Source: Vibrio sp. 99-70-13A1 | GTDB taxonomy: Bacteria > Pseudomonadota > Gammaproteobacteria > Enterobacterales > Vibrionaceae | Assembly: GCF_013114625.1 (NCBI RefSeq) | Contig: NZ_VTXD01000011.1 | Coordinates: forward strand, 28,812 to 92,811 | Length of the DNA stretch: 64,000 nucleotides | Direction of reading: 5' to 3' | In this document: piece by piece, positions 1-9,234 of the stretch | Numbering within the stretch: position 1 is the stretch's first letter | Layout of the letters: each line of letters opens with the position of its first letter | Position numbers and translations under genes: made by a program | Notes under the pieces: generated by a model | Databases searched by the model: none | Seen by the model: only the letters and a program-made list of their open reading frames with translations | Told to the model about the DNA's origin: nothing

Positions 1-1
1 A

Positions 2-97
2 GCAATCTCAATGGTTCATTCCCGCTGGCAAGGTGATATTGCTATCGAACAAACGCAAAGTATTAGCAAAACATTCGATATTTCTGGTAGTGAATAG
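2..97 (+). CDS. 3' end of a gene entering from the left edge (partial)
   Basis: A frame open from the window edge runs for 31 codons to TAG at 95-97. The visible tail is hydrophilic and carries no motif I recognise. The product cannot be named from this fragment. The next gene starts 60 bp downstream on the same strand, so the two could be co-transcribed. The reading frame is supported only by being open and by its position. Confidence 0.4.
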   Translation, partial: AISMVHSRWQGDIAIEQTQSISKTFDISGSE

Positions 98-157
98 TTA
101 AAGTAATTTAAAATTATGCCGTTAACAATGTTAGGGATATAACAAAGAATTATCAGC

Positions 158-1306
158 ATGAATAAAACAATAAAACTACTCGCAGCATCTATTTCAATAG
201 CCAGCCTTCCAATAAGCGCTGCCAATTACGCGATCGAAGCAAGAGGAGATGCAATGGGGGGAGTTGGTGTTGTATCTGCTAATTTCTTAACCGCTCCTTT
301 CTATAACCCTGCACTTACTGCTATATATCGACGAAATGACGATGTAGGCATGATCACTCCAAGTTTTGGTATTTCTTATAATGACCCTGATTCACTAGTC
401 GATGATATCGATGCGGTTTTGGGGGCATCATCCTCTGCTGATATCACAAGCGCTTTAAATGACTTAAATGGCGATAAGCTAAAATTAGAGATTGGGGGTG
501 TCGTTGCTTTTGCAATCCCTAATCAATTTATTGCCGCCAATGCATTTGGTAAAGCGTACACAGAGTCATTTGTCACTCCCGAAGTTTATACTGCTTCCGG
601 GACTGCTTTAACAAATGCTGAACTTACAGCAATCAAAGCAGTCTCTATTGGTGTTACGGAAGTTGGTATTTCACTTGCCAAATACCAAACTTTCATGGGA
701 CAACATATTTCATTTGGTATATCTCCAAAACTTCAAAGAATTTATACATATAACTATATTGCATCGGTAAACGACTATGACTTATCAGATGTAAGAGAAA
801 ATGATTCAGCAGATACACAATTCAATATGGATGCTGGAGCCTTATGGTTTTTTGGTCCATTCAGAGTCGGCTTTGCTGCAACGAATTTGATTAGCCGAGA
901 CATTGAAACCAAGTATGTAGAAAAAGTGCTTACTGCAACAGATTCATCTACAACAACGGTAACAGCACAACACTCTTATAGTATGGGGCCTGTATATACC
1001 GTAGGCGCAGGCATTGTTTCAGACTACTTCACGGTGAGTGTCGATTATGATTTAAATGAAGCTAAGAAGTTTAGTTCTTTTGATGATAATGAGCAGATGA
1101 TACGTATTGGTACTGAAGTCGACTTAATGCGCCAATTAAAGCTAAGAGGAGGTTACTACCAAAACTTAGCATACTCTGGTTCTGAAGGTACGATTACAGC
1201 AGGTGTGGGAATATCTCCACTGAACTTATTCCAATTAGATATCAGCGCTAATTACACAAATGAAAATGCAATGGGTGCATCCATCAATTTTCTTGCTAGT
1301 TACTAA
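158..1306 (+). CDS. TraF-like outer-membrane barrel protein (conjugal transfer TraF family, PF13729 type)
   Basis: The protein has 382 residues with a signal peptide (basic MNKTIK, hydrophobic core, cleavage probably after ISA near residue 21). Just after it come a Gly-rich RGDAMGGVGVV segment and an FYNPAL motif. These openings are typical of the TraF_2 family and of FadL-like barrels. The rest alternates short beta-strand-like segments and ends in an even-spaced C-terminal strand finishing in Tyr. This suggests an outer-membrane or periplasmic beta-rich protein. The family was named after F-plasmid TraF, but chromosomal Vibrio copies are not tied to conjugation and no tra genes lie nearby. 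Function is unknown. YoaH follows on the same strand. Confidence 0.7.
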   Translation: MNKTIKLLAASISIASLPISAANYAIEARGDAMGGVGVVSANFLTAPFYNPALTAIYRRNDDVGMITPSFGISYNDPDSLVDDIDAVLGASSSADITSALNDLNGDKLKLEIGGVVAFAIPNQFIAANAFGKAYTESFVTPEVYTASGTALTNAELTAIKAVSIGVTEVGISLAKYQTFMGQHISFGISPKLQRIYTYNYIASVNDYDLSDVRENDSADTQFNMDAGALWFFGPFRVGFAATNLISRDIETKYVEKVLTATDSSTTTVTAQHSYSMGPVYTVGAGIVSDYFTVSVDYDLNEAKKFSSFDDNEQMIRIGTEVDLMRQLKLRGGYYQNLAYSGSEGTITAGVGISPLNLFQLDISANYTNENAMGASINFLASY

Positions 1307-1347
1307 CTCTCCTTATATAGTTCGGCTTCTAGTATTTGGAGCCGAAC

Positions 1348-1497
1348 ATGCTAAACGACTTACCAACACTTTCTCATGCAGAACAACAAGCCGCAGTTGA
1401 AAAAATTCAAGAGCTAATGACTCAAGGAATCAGCACAGCCCAAGCCATTAAAATTGTTGCAGAAGACATCAGAAAAGAAATGAATGAGAAAGAGTAG
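1348..1497 (+). CDS. yoaH: UPF0181 (YoaH-like) small protein
   Basis: The 49-residue frame matches E. coli YoaH in layout: a short N-terminus with [10 protein letters not shown], then [13 protein letters not shown], then [11 protein letters not shown]. YoaH has LPSLTHEQQQ, VERIQELMAQGMS and QAIALVAEELR at the same places. The protein is predicted all-helical and cytosolic, and its role is unknown. The gene lies 41 bp after the TraF-like gene and ends 61 bp before a strong terminator, so it may be the last gene of that unit. The C-terminus is shorter than in E. coli (59 residues). Confidence 0.85.
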   Translation: MLNDLPTLSHAEQQAAVEKIQELMTQGISTAQAIKIVAEDIRKEMNEKE

Positions 1498-1558
1498 GGG
1501 ATCGTTTAGGTCAACCTACTTATAGCGAATACTAAGTCGCTATTTCGTTGAATTTCAA

Positions 1559-1593
1559 CAAAAGCCGATAAGTTTAACTTATCGGCTTTTTTC
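1559..1593 (+). terminator. Rho-independent terminator after yoaH
   Basis: A 12-bp perfect stem (AAAGCCGATAAG / CTTATCGGCTTT, 1561-1572 and 1578-1589) with a 5-nt loop is followed by a T-run. Confidence 0.9.
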
Positions 1594-1599
1594 ATATCT

Positions 1600-2790
1600 A
1601 AACCATCCTCTCTAGATCCACGATTCGCCCATAATTTAAGTTAATGCATAAACATGTGTATGAGCCAAATCCTAGAGCACTATAAATTTAAACTTACGTG
1701 TTCAGGGTAAAATCCTGCCATTAAACTTTCTACTGAATTCATTGAAAACATTAACCGAAAGTTAAAATTAACAATTTAAAACAATAGCTTATAACAGATT
1801 ATTACTCTAAACAGGCCTTTACCACTCCGAAATCTGTAATAAAGATACAGATCCAAGCGTAACTCAAACAAAAGGTGTCATTAATTATGACACTGACTGT
1901 TCAGCATGAAAATGAGTGAATCAGTACGAGAAATGACTGATTTAGTAAACGTGTATTGATTTATTTGAACAATCAAATAAAAGGCGCGTAGATCTTAGGT
2001 ATCTATTCCCATAAATGATTTTGGTTTTGAATGGTGATTATCAGGACACTAAAAAATTCTGTTCTTACTATTCATATGGAGAACACCAGTTAATGCTCGT
2101 TGATAAATATTGATTTTGATGTTAGTTAATAAAGGCGGCTTTTAGCTCTCGATACACTGTAACTTATATCCATTTAGACTGAACACAGAACGACATCAAT
2201 TGAAAAATTTGGTTGCTAGCTATGATTATATTCAGCAGTCACAACACTGGCGACATCTGATTTAACAGCTTATAGGATTTCACCAGCACATAATGGAAAG
2301 CCGTATATTGGTAAGCAACGTGCAAGTTGATATAGAGATAGATGTTTTTGTTCTTGAACGAAGGGAGATTTTATTAAGTATTCACAAAATATAGATCCCG
2401 AAGAATACCTAATTTGCAGTATAGCCCAATATAGTTAAACCTCAGGAGACTGTTCACGGGATTAGATCGATAAATGCCTCTAATCAAAATATAACTGAAT
2501 TCTTGTCATAGTAATTATTTCATTAAATTTGTAATACTCAGATATGGTTATTCCAAGCCTAGTGCAGATTGTAAAATCCCCACCGCCTTGGTGCGTATTA
2601 TCTATCTTATGTTAAATTAACTGCAAGATAATAAAGGGAGCGGCTATCTTGCGGCTCCCTACTCGTTAAGCTCTTGGCTTTGTTAACTCTGGTGTTCTAA
2701 TTCCGACTATTTAACAGTAATGCTTATTTACCATAAAATACCTAATATCTATCAATAATAATCTTCGATTTTATCTCTAGTATTAGAATA
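1600..2790. other. Long stretch without a recognisable gene
   Basis: About 1.2 kb contains no frame above roughly 35 codons that looks coding. The clearest structures are a perfect 7-bp hairpin at 1875-1893 (GTGTCAT / ATGACAC, loop TAATT) and an AGGGAGC / GCTCCCT inverted repeat around 2636-2668. The second could terminate the leftward yciH transcript but has only a poor T-run. Short open bits (for example 2015-2113) have a coding-like composition but stop quickly. The stretch may be a decayed gene or hold an RNA gene. It ends at the yciH/recombinase cluster. Confidence 0.5.
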
Positions 2791-2796
2791 TAAAAA

Positions 2797-3108
2797 TTAG
2801 CCGCCTGAGAATTTAACTTTAAAGCCTTTCTTTTCTAAGTGAGCTTTGATTTTTTCTCTGGCGTCGCCCTGTATCTCAATGTTTCCATCTTTAACTGAGC
2901 CACCGCAGCCGCATACCTTTTTAAGTTCAGCAGCCATCAGTTTCAGTGGCGCATCATCTAGGTCAAGACCTGTCACAACAGAAACGCCTTTGCCTTTACG
3001 ACCTTTGGTTTCTTTTTGAATTCTTACAATGCCATCACCCTTAGGGCGTTCGGCTTTTTTCTCTTCAGGTGCAATACGACCAACATCGGTGGAATATACT
3101 AAGCTCAT
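2797..3108 (-). CDS. yciH: YciH, bacterial SUI1/eIF1-family translation factor
   Basis: The 103-residue product matches the SUI1/eIF1 fold, with a linker ending in GRKGKGVSVVTGLDLDD, a core with KVCGCGGSVKDG, and an ending of KIKAHLEKKGFKVKFSGG. In E. coli, YciH associates with the 30S subunit, affects start-codon selection and is linked to stress responses. Length is close to the family norm (about 105-110). It is followed upstream, on the same strand and 5 bp away, by a Vibrio hypothetical gene (3114-3482), so the two are probably co-transcribed. Confidence 0.93.
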   Translation of the reverse strand: MSLVYSTDVGRIAPEEKKAERPKGDGIVRIQKETKGRKGKGVSVVTGLDLDDAPLKLMAAELKKVCGCGGSVKDGNIEIQGDAREKIKAHLEKKGFKVKFSGG

Positions 3109-3113
3109 AATTT

Positions 3114-3482
3114 TTACTTCTTTTGTTGCTGTGCTTTTTGTTTAGCGACTAAATAGGCTTCAATATGCCTTTGAATTGCAGGTTTAGCGCCCTTGATCAG
3201 TTTACCATTAAACATACAATACCAGGCATTTGGATCACCGGTATCATTTTTGATTTGGTACCCATTAAAGGTTTCAGCTTGGTTAGCCCCTGGTCTTTCT
3301 TTATTTAGAGCTGAGAATTCTTTAGGTTCAATAATTGATGCTGTGTCTAGCCACCAATCAATGCTCTTTTTTACAGCGGTCAAATTACCTTGAATGACGC
3401 GCGTTTTAAGCTTTGCTTGCCATACTGTATTCTTTGCATCTGTTGAAAGCAGATGTACTCCACGATAAATAGAATTAGCCAT
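3114..3482 (-). CDS. Vibrio hypothetical protein (DUF3319-like)
   Basis: The 122-residue cytosolic protein has no signal peptide. Visible features are YRGVHLLSTDAKNTVWQAK near the N-terminus, a DWWLD segment, a WYCMFNGKLIKG motif in the C-terminal half, and a basic, Gln-rich tail (KQKAQQQKK). It resembles the family I recall as DUF3319, which is mainly found in Vibrionaceae, but I cannot verify this. It sits directly upstream of yciH with a 5-bp gap on the same strand. No function is proposed. Confidence 0.7.
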   Translation of the reverse strand: MANSIYRGVHLLSTDAKNTVWQAKLKTRVIQGNLTAVKKSIDWWLDTASIIEPKEFSALNKERPGANQAETFNGYQIKNDTGDPNAWYCMFNGKLIKGAKPAIQRHIEAYLVAKQKAQQQKK

Positions 3483-3582
3483 ATTTATGAATCATCTTTT
3501 AGGTTTCACTGCATTAATCATAATTGCACTTCTGTTGATATCAAGCATAATATGTCAAAAATATTAATTTAAAGGCTTTAAA

Positions 3583-4551
3583 TTGCGAAAAAAAATACCA
3601 GAATTTACAGACGCTTCCGAAATTAAAACAATTGTCCAATTACTGGAGACGCAACCTACAATAGATCTGATCGATTCCATCACAAATCATGAATATTCCA
3701 AAAACTCGATACTTGGAATCTATTCTGATTGGAATCACTATAGAACCTTTTGCCAATCTCACCACATCAAAGCGTTGCCAGCATCAGTAACGGCAATCCG
3801 CCGTTTCCTTGAAGTTGAATCGCAAAGAAGAAAATTTGCATCCCTTAAACGTTACACTGCAACATTGAGCATGCTTCATACCATCTTGGGGTTTGCTAAC
3901 CCAATACCACATAGGCAAGTCCGTTTTACGATATTAAATCTACAAGCAAAGATGTCGGGAGATGCAAAGCAAACTGTGGCTTTTACTCATGAGCACCTAA
4001 CACAATTAAATGCTCTTTTATCAAATCCGGCTGCGCTTTATCAGGTTAGAGACTTAGCTTTATATAATGTGATGTTTGAATGTGCCCTTAAACGAGCAGA
4101 GCTAAAAGCCCTTAGATTTTCTGATTTACAATGTGAAGATGTGACCCAACTAAAGATTTCTATAAACGGATCTATTTATCAACTATCGAGTGAAGCGTCT
4201 TCGTTATTAAATAATTGGCTAGTAGCTTCTAGTTCTAAAGATCAACTTCCCCTATTTCGCTCGATTGATCGGCATGGGAATGTGAGTCTAAATCACCTGG
4301 ATGACTCTTCTATCTTTAGAATATTAAAAAAAGCAGGCGATTTGTTACATTTACCAAAAGGTTGTTCATTTTCAGGTCACTCAATAAGAGTGGGTGCCGC
4401 TCAAGAGTTATCAAATCAAGGTATGAACATTCGTGATATTCAAGATTTCGGGCGTTGGTTGAGCCCAGCAATGCCGTTGCAATACATCGGAGCAAAAGAC
4501 ACTGCGGGTAAAGAAATGCTTAAATTTAAATCAATAACACCTTGGTACTAA
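3583..4551 (+). CDS. Tyrosine recombinase (phage-integrase family)
   Basis: The 322-residue protein has an N-terminal SAM-like core-binding half (about 35-125) and a C-terminal catalytic half. The active-site set is visible: Arg171 (CALKRAELKAL), His266-x-x-Arg269 (GHSIRVG), Trp292 in the second His/Trp position, and the Tyr301 nucleophile (MPLQYIG). It probably cuts and rejoins DNA at an unknown site. The start is TTG with AAAGG 7 nt upstream; no in-frame ATG exists until far inside. No phage genes, second recombinase or excisionase adjoin it, so it may be a domesticated chromosomal recombinase or a remnant. It is divergent from the 3114-3482 / yciH pair. Confidence 0.85.
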   Translation: MRKKIPEFTDASEIKTIVQLLETQPTIDLIDSITNHEYSKNSILGIYSDWNHYRTFCQSHHIKALPASVTAIRRFLEVESQRRKFASLKRYTATLSMLHTILGFANPIPHRQVRFTILNLQAKMSGDAKQTVAFTHEHLTQLNALLSNPAALYQVRDLALYNVMFECALKRAELKALRFSDLQCEDVTQLKISINGSIYQLSSEASSLLNNWLVASSSKDQLPLFRSIDRHGNVSLNHLDDSSIFRILKKAGDLLHLPKGCSFSGHSIRVGAAQELSNQGMNIRDIQDFGRWLSPAMPLQYIGAKDTAGKEMLKFKSITPWY

Positions 4552-4577
4552 ACCCTCAGCTATGACGGTATTAGGCA

Positions 4578-5579
4578 TTAAGTGTTTACTAAACTTGTTC
4601 TCACACAATTCTCTAAGAACTTTGAAAATTGGTGCCCATTGTGCTCAACCATTTTGGGAAACATAGAAATTGGTGTCATTCCTGGGAAGGTATTCACTTC
4701 ATTAAGATAGATCTCATTATCTTCTGTTAAGAAAAAATCTATTCTTGAAAGGTGTCTTAACTTCATCTGCTTGAAGACTTTTCTCGCACTATTTTCAATC
4801 AGTAACAATTGTTCTTCAGACAGTTCATCTGCTTCAATCTTAGTTATTGAGTGGCTATCTGAACTGTACTTCTCTTCATAAGAATAAAAAGCACCATTAG
4901 GCGCAATAACTTCACCTGGTTTACTCAAAAACAGCTCGCCATCAAATTCGTATGCTGCCACTTCAAGTTCACGTGGAACGACTGCTTTCTCAATGAGAAC
5001 TTGTTCTGAATAACCAAAAGCTTGATCTATAGATGAGTCCAAACTGTCGATATCGGTTACTTGATAACAGCCAATTGATGACCCTTGGCGTGCAGCTTTA
5101 ACAAAGACTTTCTTCCATTCTTTAAACGCTTTTGAAGCACTGTCATGCGACTCTTTATCATTTTCAGAAAGGAATAAATAAGGCGTATTTGGTATGCAAA
5201 TAGCGTCATACCATAGCTTTGATGTGATTTTGTTGAAACTGTTATTACTTGCTTCTGAACCACAACCTAGATAAGGAATCTTTGCTAATTCAAACAGAGA
5301 TTGTATGTCACCCGTCTCACCTGGGAAGCCATGAATACACGGAACAATAAAATCAATGCTTTCCTTAGTATCATAACCACACAATGATTGATCATTAATA
5401 TCAAGATATACCACTTCTCCAGTATCTAAACACCAACCTTCCGTTTTAATTTCTACCTTGATGACTTCAAAATCCTGAACCGTATTTAACTGTTCAAACA
5501 GATACTTAGCAGAAACTAGAGAGACTTCATGCTCAGAGGAGCCTCCACCACATAGTAAGAGGATTTTAGTTTTGTTCAT
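4578..5579 (-). CDS. ddl: D-alanine--D-alanine ligase
   Basis: The 333-residue ATP-grasp enzyme joins two D-alanines for peptidoglycan precursors in the cytoplasm. The N-terminal LLCGGGSSEHEVSLVSAK (about 8-25) is the Ddl signature, with the EHEVS glutamate that contacts the first D-Ala. The central HGFPGETGDIQSLFE matches the family HGxxGExG motif. The C-terminus has RIDFFL and YLNEVNTFPGMTP, the Mg-binding Glu/Asn and the second substrate pocket. It is convergent with the recombinase gene (26-bp gap). Vibrio usually also has a ddl in the mur cluster, so this may be a second copy, though this window cannot show it. Confidence 0.93.
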   Translation of the reverse strand: MNKTKILLLCGGGSSEHEVSLVSAKYLFEQLNTVQDFEVIKVEIKTEGWCLDTGEVVYLDINDQSLCGYDTKESIDFIVPCIHGFPGETGDIQSLFELAKIPYLGCGSEASNNSFNKITSKLWYDAICIPNTPYLFLSENDKESHDSASKAFKEWKKVFVKAARQGSSIGCYQVTDIDSLDSSIDQAFGYSEQVLIEKAVVPRELEVAAYEFDGELFLSKPGEVIAPNGAFYSYEEKYSSDSHSITKIEADELSEEQLLLIENSARKVFKQMKLRHLSRIDFFLTEDNEIYLNEVNTFPGMTPISMFPKMVEHNGHQFSKFLENCVRTSLVNT

Positions 5580-5700
5580 GGGGGAATTCGTTCCTTGATA
5601 CTAGAAGTGCATTTTGTTCATGATAAACAATTGAAAACATAGGTACAGTGTTTTGCAAACTAATTTACAGTTGAGAGAAACAAGTGATTAAGTATTCATC

Positions 5701-5726
5701 AAAAAAGGAGCCGAAGCTCCTTTTTT
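5701..5726 (-). terminator. Terminator downstream of the SPOR lipoprotein gene
   Basis: GGAGC / GCTCC (5707-5711, 5716-5720) with a CGAA tetraloop is flanked by an A6 tract and a T6 tract. It works in either direction but fits the leftward gene ending at 5742. Confidence 0.85.
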
Positions 5727-5741
5727 ACTTATCAGATTTTA

Positions 5742-6317
5742 TTAATTCAGTTTATTAAGCGTTGGGTAATCTGAATTTTTTATATCGTCGATACTTTTAA
5801 CGAATGGTTTCAAATTTTGAAAACTTTGAGGCAACGTAGAAATAGCTTTTTTAGCATCAAGTTTTGTTGCGTAGTCACCGTACAAAACACTGAACCACTT
5901 AGTTCCGTTCACTACTTTGTAGTTTTCCCAAATTGGTTGAGACGTTTGAGGCAGCATATTCACAAAAGTATCTACTTTAGCTTGGCTACCAACAGCAACA
6001 ACTTGTACTGTGTAACCAAAACGCTGATTCATTTTAATTTGTTTTTTCGTTGGTGGAACAACTTTTGCGCTTGGTGATTCAGGGCTTAGTTTCACTACTT
6101 TCTTATCTTCAGCAGGAGATAGTTTTACTACATTAACTTCTACGCTCTCTTCAGTAACACCCGCACCCATTTCATTAGATTTAGACACGACAGGCGCTTG
6201 CATTGTCGCTGTTTTATATTCTTCCTGATAACTTTCAGAAGTTACATCTGTTATGTAATTCTCAGATGCACATGCAGCCAAGAGCAGTGGCAAAATCGCA
6301 ATTGCAAATTTTTTCAT
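5742..6317 (-). CDS. SPOR-domain lipoprotein
   Basis: The 191-residue protein has a lipoprotein signal (MKKFAIAILPLLLAAC; lipid-bearing Cys near 16), so it should be anchored in the envelope. Residues about 30-100 are a low-complexity Val/Ser/Pro/Lys linker with a repeated VVKLSPE segment. The C-terminal 80 residues (GYTVQVVAVGS...WFSVLYGDYATKLDAKKAI) have the beta-alpha-beta pattern of SPOR domains. These bind denuded glycan strands and often mark septal or cell-wall proteins. The partner is not known. A terminator follows, and ddl lies beyond it on the same strand with a 162-bp gap. Confidence 0.8.
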   Translation of the reverse strand: MKKFAIAILPLLLAACASENYITDVTSESYQEEYKTATMQAPVVSKSNEMGAGVTEESVEVNVVKLSPAEDKKVVKLSPESPSAKVVPPTKKQIKMNQRFGYTVQVVAVGSQAKVDTFVNMLPQTSQPIWENYKVVNGTKWFSVLYGDYATKLDAKKAISTLPQSFQNLKPFVKSIDDIKNSDYPTLNKLN

Positions 6318-6549
6318 GGAATGCTCAACGTCCTTAATAATAAATTACTATAAATCATGCCCATAGCACGGGATGGAATCAAGTTAACTTTATCATTATA
6401 CACCATTACTGGGTGACCTATTTCACAAACTTTATTATGTATGTACGGTCTATCATCAATTTGTCGAAATCTTTATCACTTCGTACATTGTATATACGCT
6501 ACGATACTTAATCATATTTCTTTGAAATTATTACGGTTAGGGAATGCTT

Positions 6550-9234
6550 ATGAACCATTTAGACTCTTTACTAAAACCGCGTTCAATTGCCGTAATTGGC
6601 GCTTCTCAAAAAGGAAATCGAGCGGGTTTTATTGTTATGAATAACTTGCTCCACAGTGGATTTTCAGGGGCGATAATGCCAGTCACCCCTAGATATCAAT
6701 CTGTTGCAGGTGTTCTCGCATACAAAAGCATATCCTCCCTTCCAATTACCCCTGAACTCGCAGTTATATGTACCAACGCATCTCGTAATGTACAAATCTT
6801 CAAAGAATTAGCCGAGAAAGGAATATCTGCCGCAATTGTACTTTCATCTGAAATGTATAAGAAAAGTGACAGCGGAATCTCTCTTGATGAACAATGCCTT
6901 AACATTGCTAAGAAACATAATATAAGGATTCTAGGTCCAAATAGCTTAGGGATTATTTTACCTTGGTTGAACCTAAATGCGTCGTTTTCACCTATCGGTG
7001 CCCTACCAGGAAAAATTGCTTTCGTTTCTCAGTCAGCGGCTGTTTGTACAACGGTTCTAGACTGGGCTAATGACAAAGAGATTGGCTTTTCTGCTTTTAT
7101 TTCAATTGGTAATAGTAGTGATATAGGTTTTTCAGAGTTACTGGATTACCTCAGTACTGACTCACATACAGATGCTATTTTGCTTTACGTCGATACAATA
7201 AAAGATGCTCGACGATTTATCTCTGCGGCAAGAGCTGCTTCCCGAAATAGAAGAATATTAGTACTAAAAGGAGGAAAGACACCAAGAGGAAGAGCGGCAG
7301 CAATGGCTCACACCGGCGGTGCTGACACTCTCGACATTATCTATGATTCTGCTATACGACGAAGCGGTATGTTGCGTGTTAACAATATGCATGAACTCTT
7401 TGCAGCGGTTGAAACTTTAACTCATTCAGTGCCGCTTAGAGGGGAAAGGCTCGCAATTGTAACGAATGGCGGTGGTCCAGCAATTATGGCTGTAGATACA
7501 CTTTTCGAACGTGGCGGTAAGCTTGCAGATCTTTCTGACAATACTTTTCACAAACTAAATGGATTTCTACCAGATAGTTGGTCTCATAATAACCCAATAG
7601 ATATTGTTGGTGATGCCAATCAAAAACGGTACATAGATACGATTAATGCCTTGCTAGATGGGGATGAAGCCGATGCCATACTTATTATGCACAGCCCTTC
7701 AGCTATTGCTCACTCAACAGAAACCGCACAAAAAATCATTGAAGCAATCAAAGCACACCCTAGGCATAAGCGATTTAATATATTAACCAATTGGTCTGGC
7801 GAATTGACTGCAAAACCAGCTCGAAAACTATTCACCGAAGCAGGTTTCCCTACCTATAGAACACCTGAAAGCTCAGTTGTAGCATTTATGCATCTAGTGG
7901 AATATAGGCGAAACCAAAGACAATTAATGGAAACACCGACTACAGCTGAGAAAGTACACATAGAAGATCTAGCGGATGCGAAATTATGGATAGAACAGCA
8001 CTTACTGGATAAAAACACAGTACAACTCGATACCCACCAAAATAGCCATTTATTTAAAAGTTTTGACCTTGAAGTTTTACCGACGTGGATAGCTTCTGAC
8101 CCAAGTGAAGCGGTACATATTGCAGAAAACATCGGTTACCCTGTAGCGGTGAAATTACGCTCTCCGGATATAGCGCATAAGTCAGATGTGCAAGGTGTGA
8201 TGCTGAATTTACGCAATAGCCAAGAAGTAGCTAATGCATCGCAAGCTATATTAGATCGCTCTCAACTTTCATACCCTACAGCAAATATTCATGGGTTACT
8301 TGTTCAAGGAATGGCTAAGTTAGCCGGTGGACAAGAATTAAGAATCAAAGTCACCACAGACGCGACCTTTGGACCGATCATTTTACTTGGTCAAGGAGGC
8401 TCTGAGTGGGATGAATCTATTGATGCGGCGGCTGCATTTCCACCTTTAAATATGACGCTAGCTCGTTACTTGATTATAAGAGCAATCAAAAGTGGGAAGA
8501 TTCGATTACAGAAACTTCCTCACCCGATCGATATTAAAGGCTTGTCTGAGCTTCTTGTTCGAATATCACAGATGGTTGTGGATTGCCCGGAAATAACAGA
8601 GTTGGATATTCACCCACTACTCGCTAATGGTGATAAATTTACCATTCTTGATGCTGATATCACACTCACCCAGTACAAAGGTAACGCTCAAGAAAGGCTG
8701 GCGATTCGGCCCTACCCTGTAGAGCTAGAGGAAATCATCCAACTCAAAGACGGTTCTGAGATCCTTCTTCGTCCTATTCTTCCTGAAGATGAGCCATTAC
8801 ATGCAGACTTCATTAATAAAGTTTCGAAAGAAGATTTATATAAGCGTTTCTTTAGTGACATCGGAGAGCTCAATCACGAAGCTTTAGCCAATTTTACGCA
8901 AATTGATTTTGATAGAGAAATTGCATTTGTTGTTCTGAAAGAAATAGATAATAAACAGGCAATCATTGGTGTATCTAGAGCTTTAATCAATCCCGATAAT
9001 ACTGATGCTGAATTTGCTATTTTGATTCGTTCAGATCTTAAAGGGATGGGTTTAGGACGAATTCTGATGTCAAAAATTATCGATTATTGCCGTTCAAAGA
9101 AAACAACGCAAATGTCAGGTATGACAATGCCAACAAACAGAGGCATGCTCACTCTAGCTCAAAAGTTAGGGTTTGAACTAGAAGTAAGCTTTGAAGATGG
9201 AACTGCAGACATGCTGCTGAAATTAAACGAGTGA
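6550..9234 (+). CDS. patZ: Protein lysine acetyltransferase, PatZ/YfiQ type (acyl-CoA synthetase-like plus GNAT)
   Basis: The large cytosolic protein (894 residues from this start) combines an NDP-forming acyl-CoA-synthetase module with a C-terminal GNAT. Order: CoA-binding Rossmann (SIAVIGASQKGNRAG near the N-terminus), succinyl-CoA-ligase-like flavodoxin domains (about 150-460), ATP-grasp region (about 490-700, VAVKLRSPDIAHKSDVQGV), GNAT (about 730-890, LKGMGLGRILMSKII acetyl-CoA loop). E. coli PatZ acetylates acetyl-CoA synthetase and other proteins. The GNAT glycine loop is intact, so the protein is probably active. An ATG 6 bp upstream (6544) abuts AGGGA with no spacing, whereas ATG 6550 sits 6 nt after it, so 6550 was chosen. 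Its 3' end overlaps the convergent LysR gene by 12 bp. Confidence 0.9.
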   Translation: MNHLDSLLKPRSIAVIGASQKGNRAGFIVMNNLLHSGFSGAIMPVTPRYQSVAGVLAYKSISSLPITPELAVICTNASRNVQIFKELAEKGISAAIVLSSEMYKKSDSGISLDEQCLNIAKKHNIRILGPNSLGIILPWLNLNASFSPIGALPGKIAFVSQSAAVCTTVLDWANDKEIGFSAFISIGNSSDIGFSELLDYLSTDSHTDAILLYVDTIKDARRFISAARAASRNRRILVLKGGKTPRGRAAAMAHTGGADTLDIIYDSAIRRSGMLRVNNMHELFAAVETLTHSVPLRGERLAIVTNGGGPAIMAVDTLFERGGKLADLSDNTFHKLNGFLPDSWSHNNPIDIVGDANQKRYIDTINALLDGDEADAILIMHSPSAIAHSTETAQKIIEAIKAHPRHKRFNILTNWSGELTAKPARKLFTEAGFPTYRTPESSVVAFMHLVEYRRNQRQLMETPTTAEKVHIEDLADAKLWIEQHLLDKNTVQLDTHQNSHLFKSFDLEVLPTWIASDPSEAVHIAENIGYPVAVKLRSPDIAHKSDVQGVMLNLRNSQEVANASQAILDRSQLSYPTANIHGLLVQGMAKLAGGQELRIKVTTDATFGPIILLGQGGSEWDESIDAAAAFPPLNMTLARYLIIRAIKSGKIRLQKLPHPIDIKGLSELLVRISQMVVDCPEITELDIHPLLANGDKFTILDADITLTQYKGNAQERLAIRPYPVELEEIIQLKDGSEILLRPILPEDEPLHADFINKVSKEDLYKRFFSDIGELNHEALANFTQIDFDREIAFVVLKEIDNKQAIIGVSRALINPDNTDAEFAILIRSDLKGMGLGRILMSKIIDYCRSKKTTQMSGMTMPTNRGMLTLAQKLGFELEVSFEDGTADMLLKLNE

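Noticed and set aside
2015..2113. 33-codon frame with coding-like composition in the 1.2-kb gap
   Set aside because: It has a poorly spaced ribosome site, no family match, and is short enough to be chance; kept only as a hint of decay.
2636..2668. AGGGAGC / GCTCCCT hairpin as yciH terminator
   Set aside because: The following run on the minus strand is TTTATTATCTT, too weak to call a terminator; left as a structure note.
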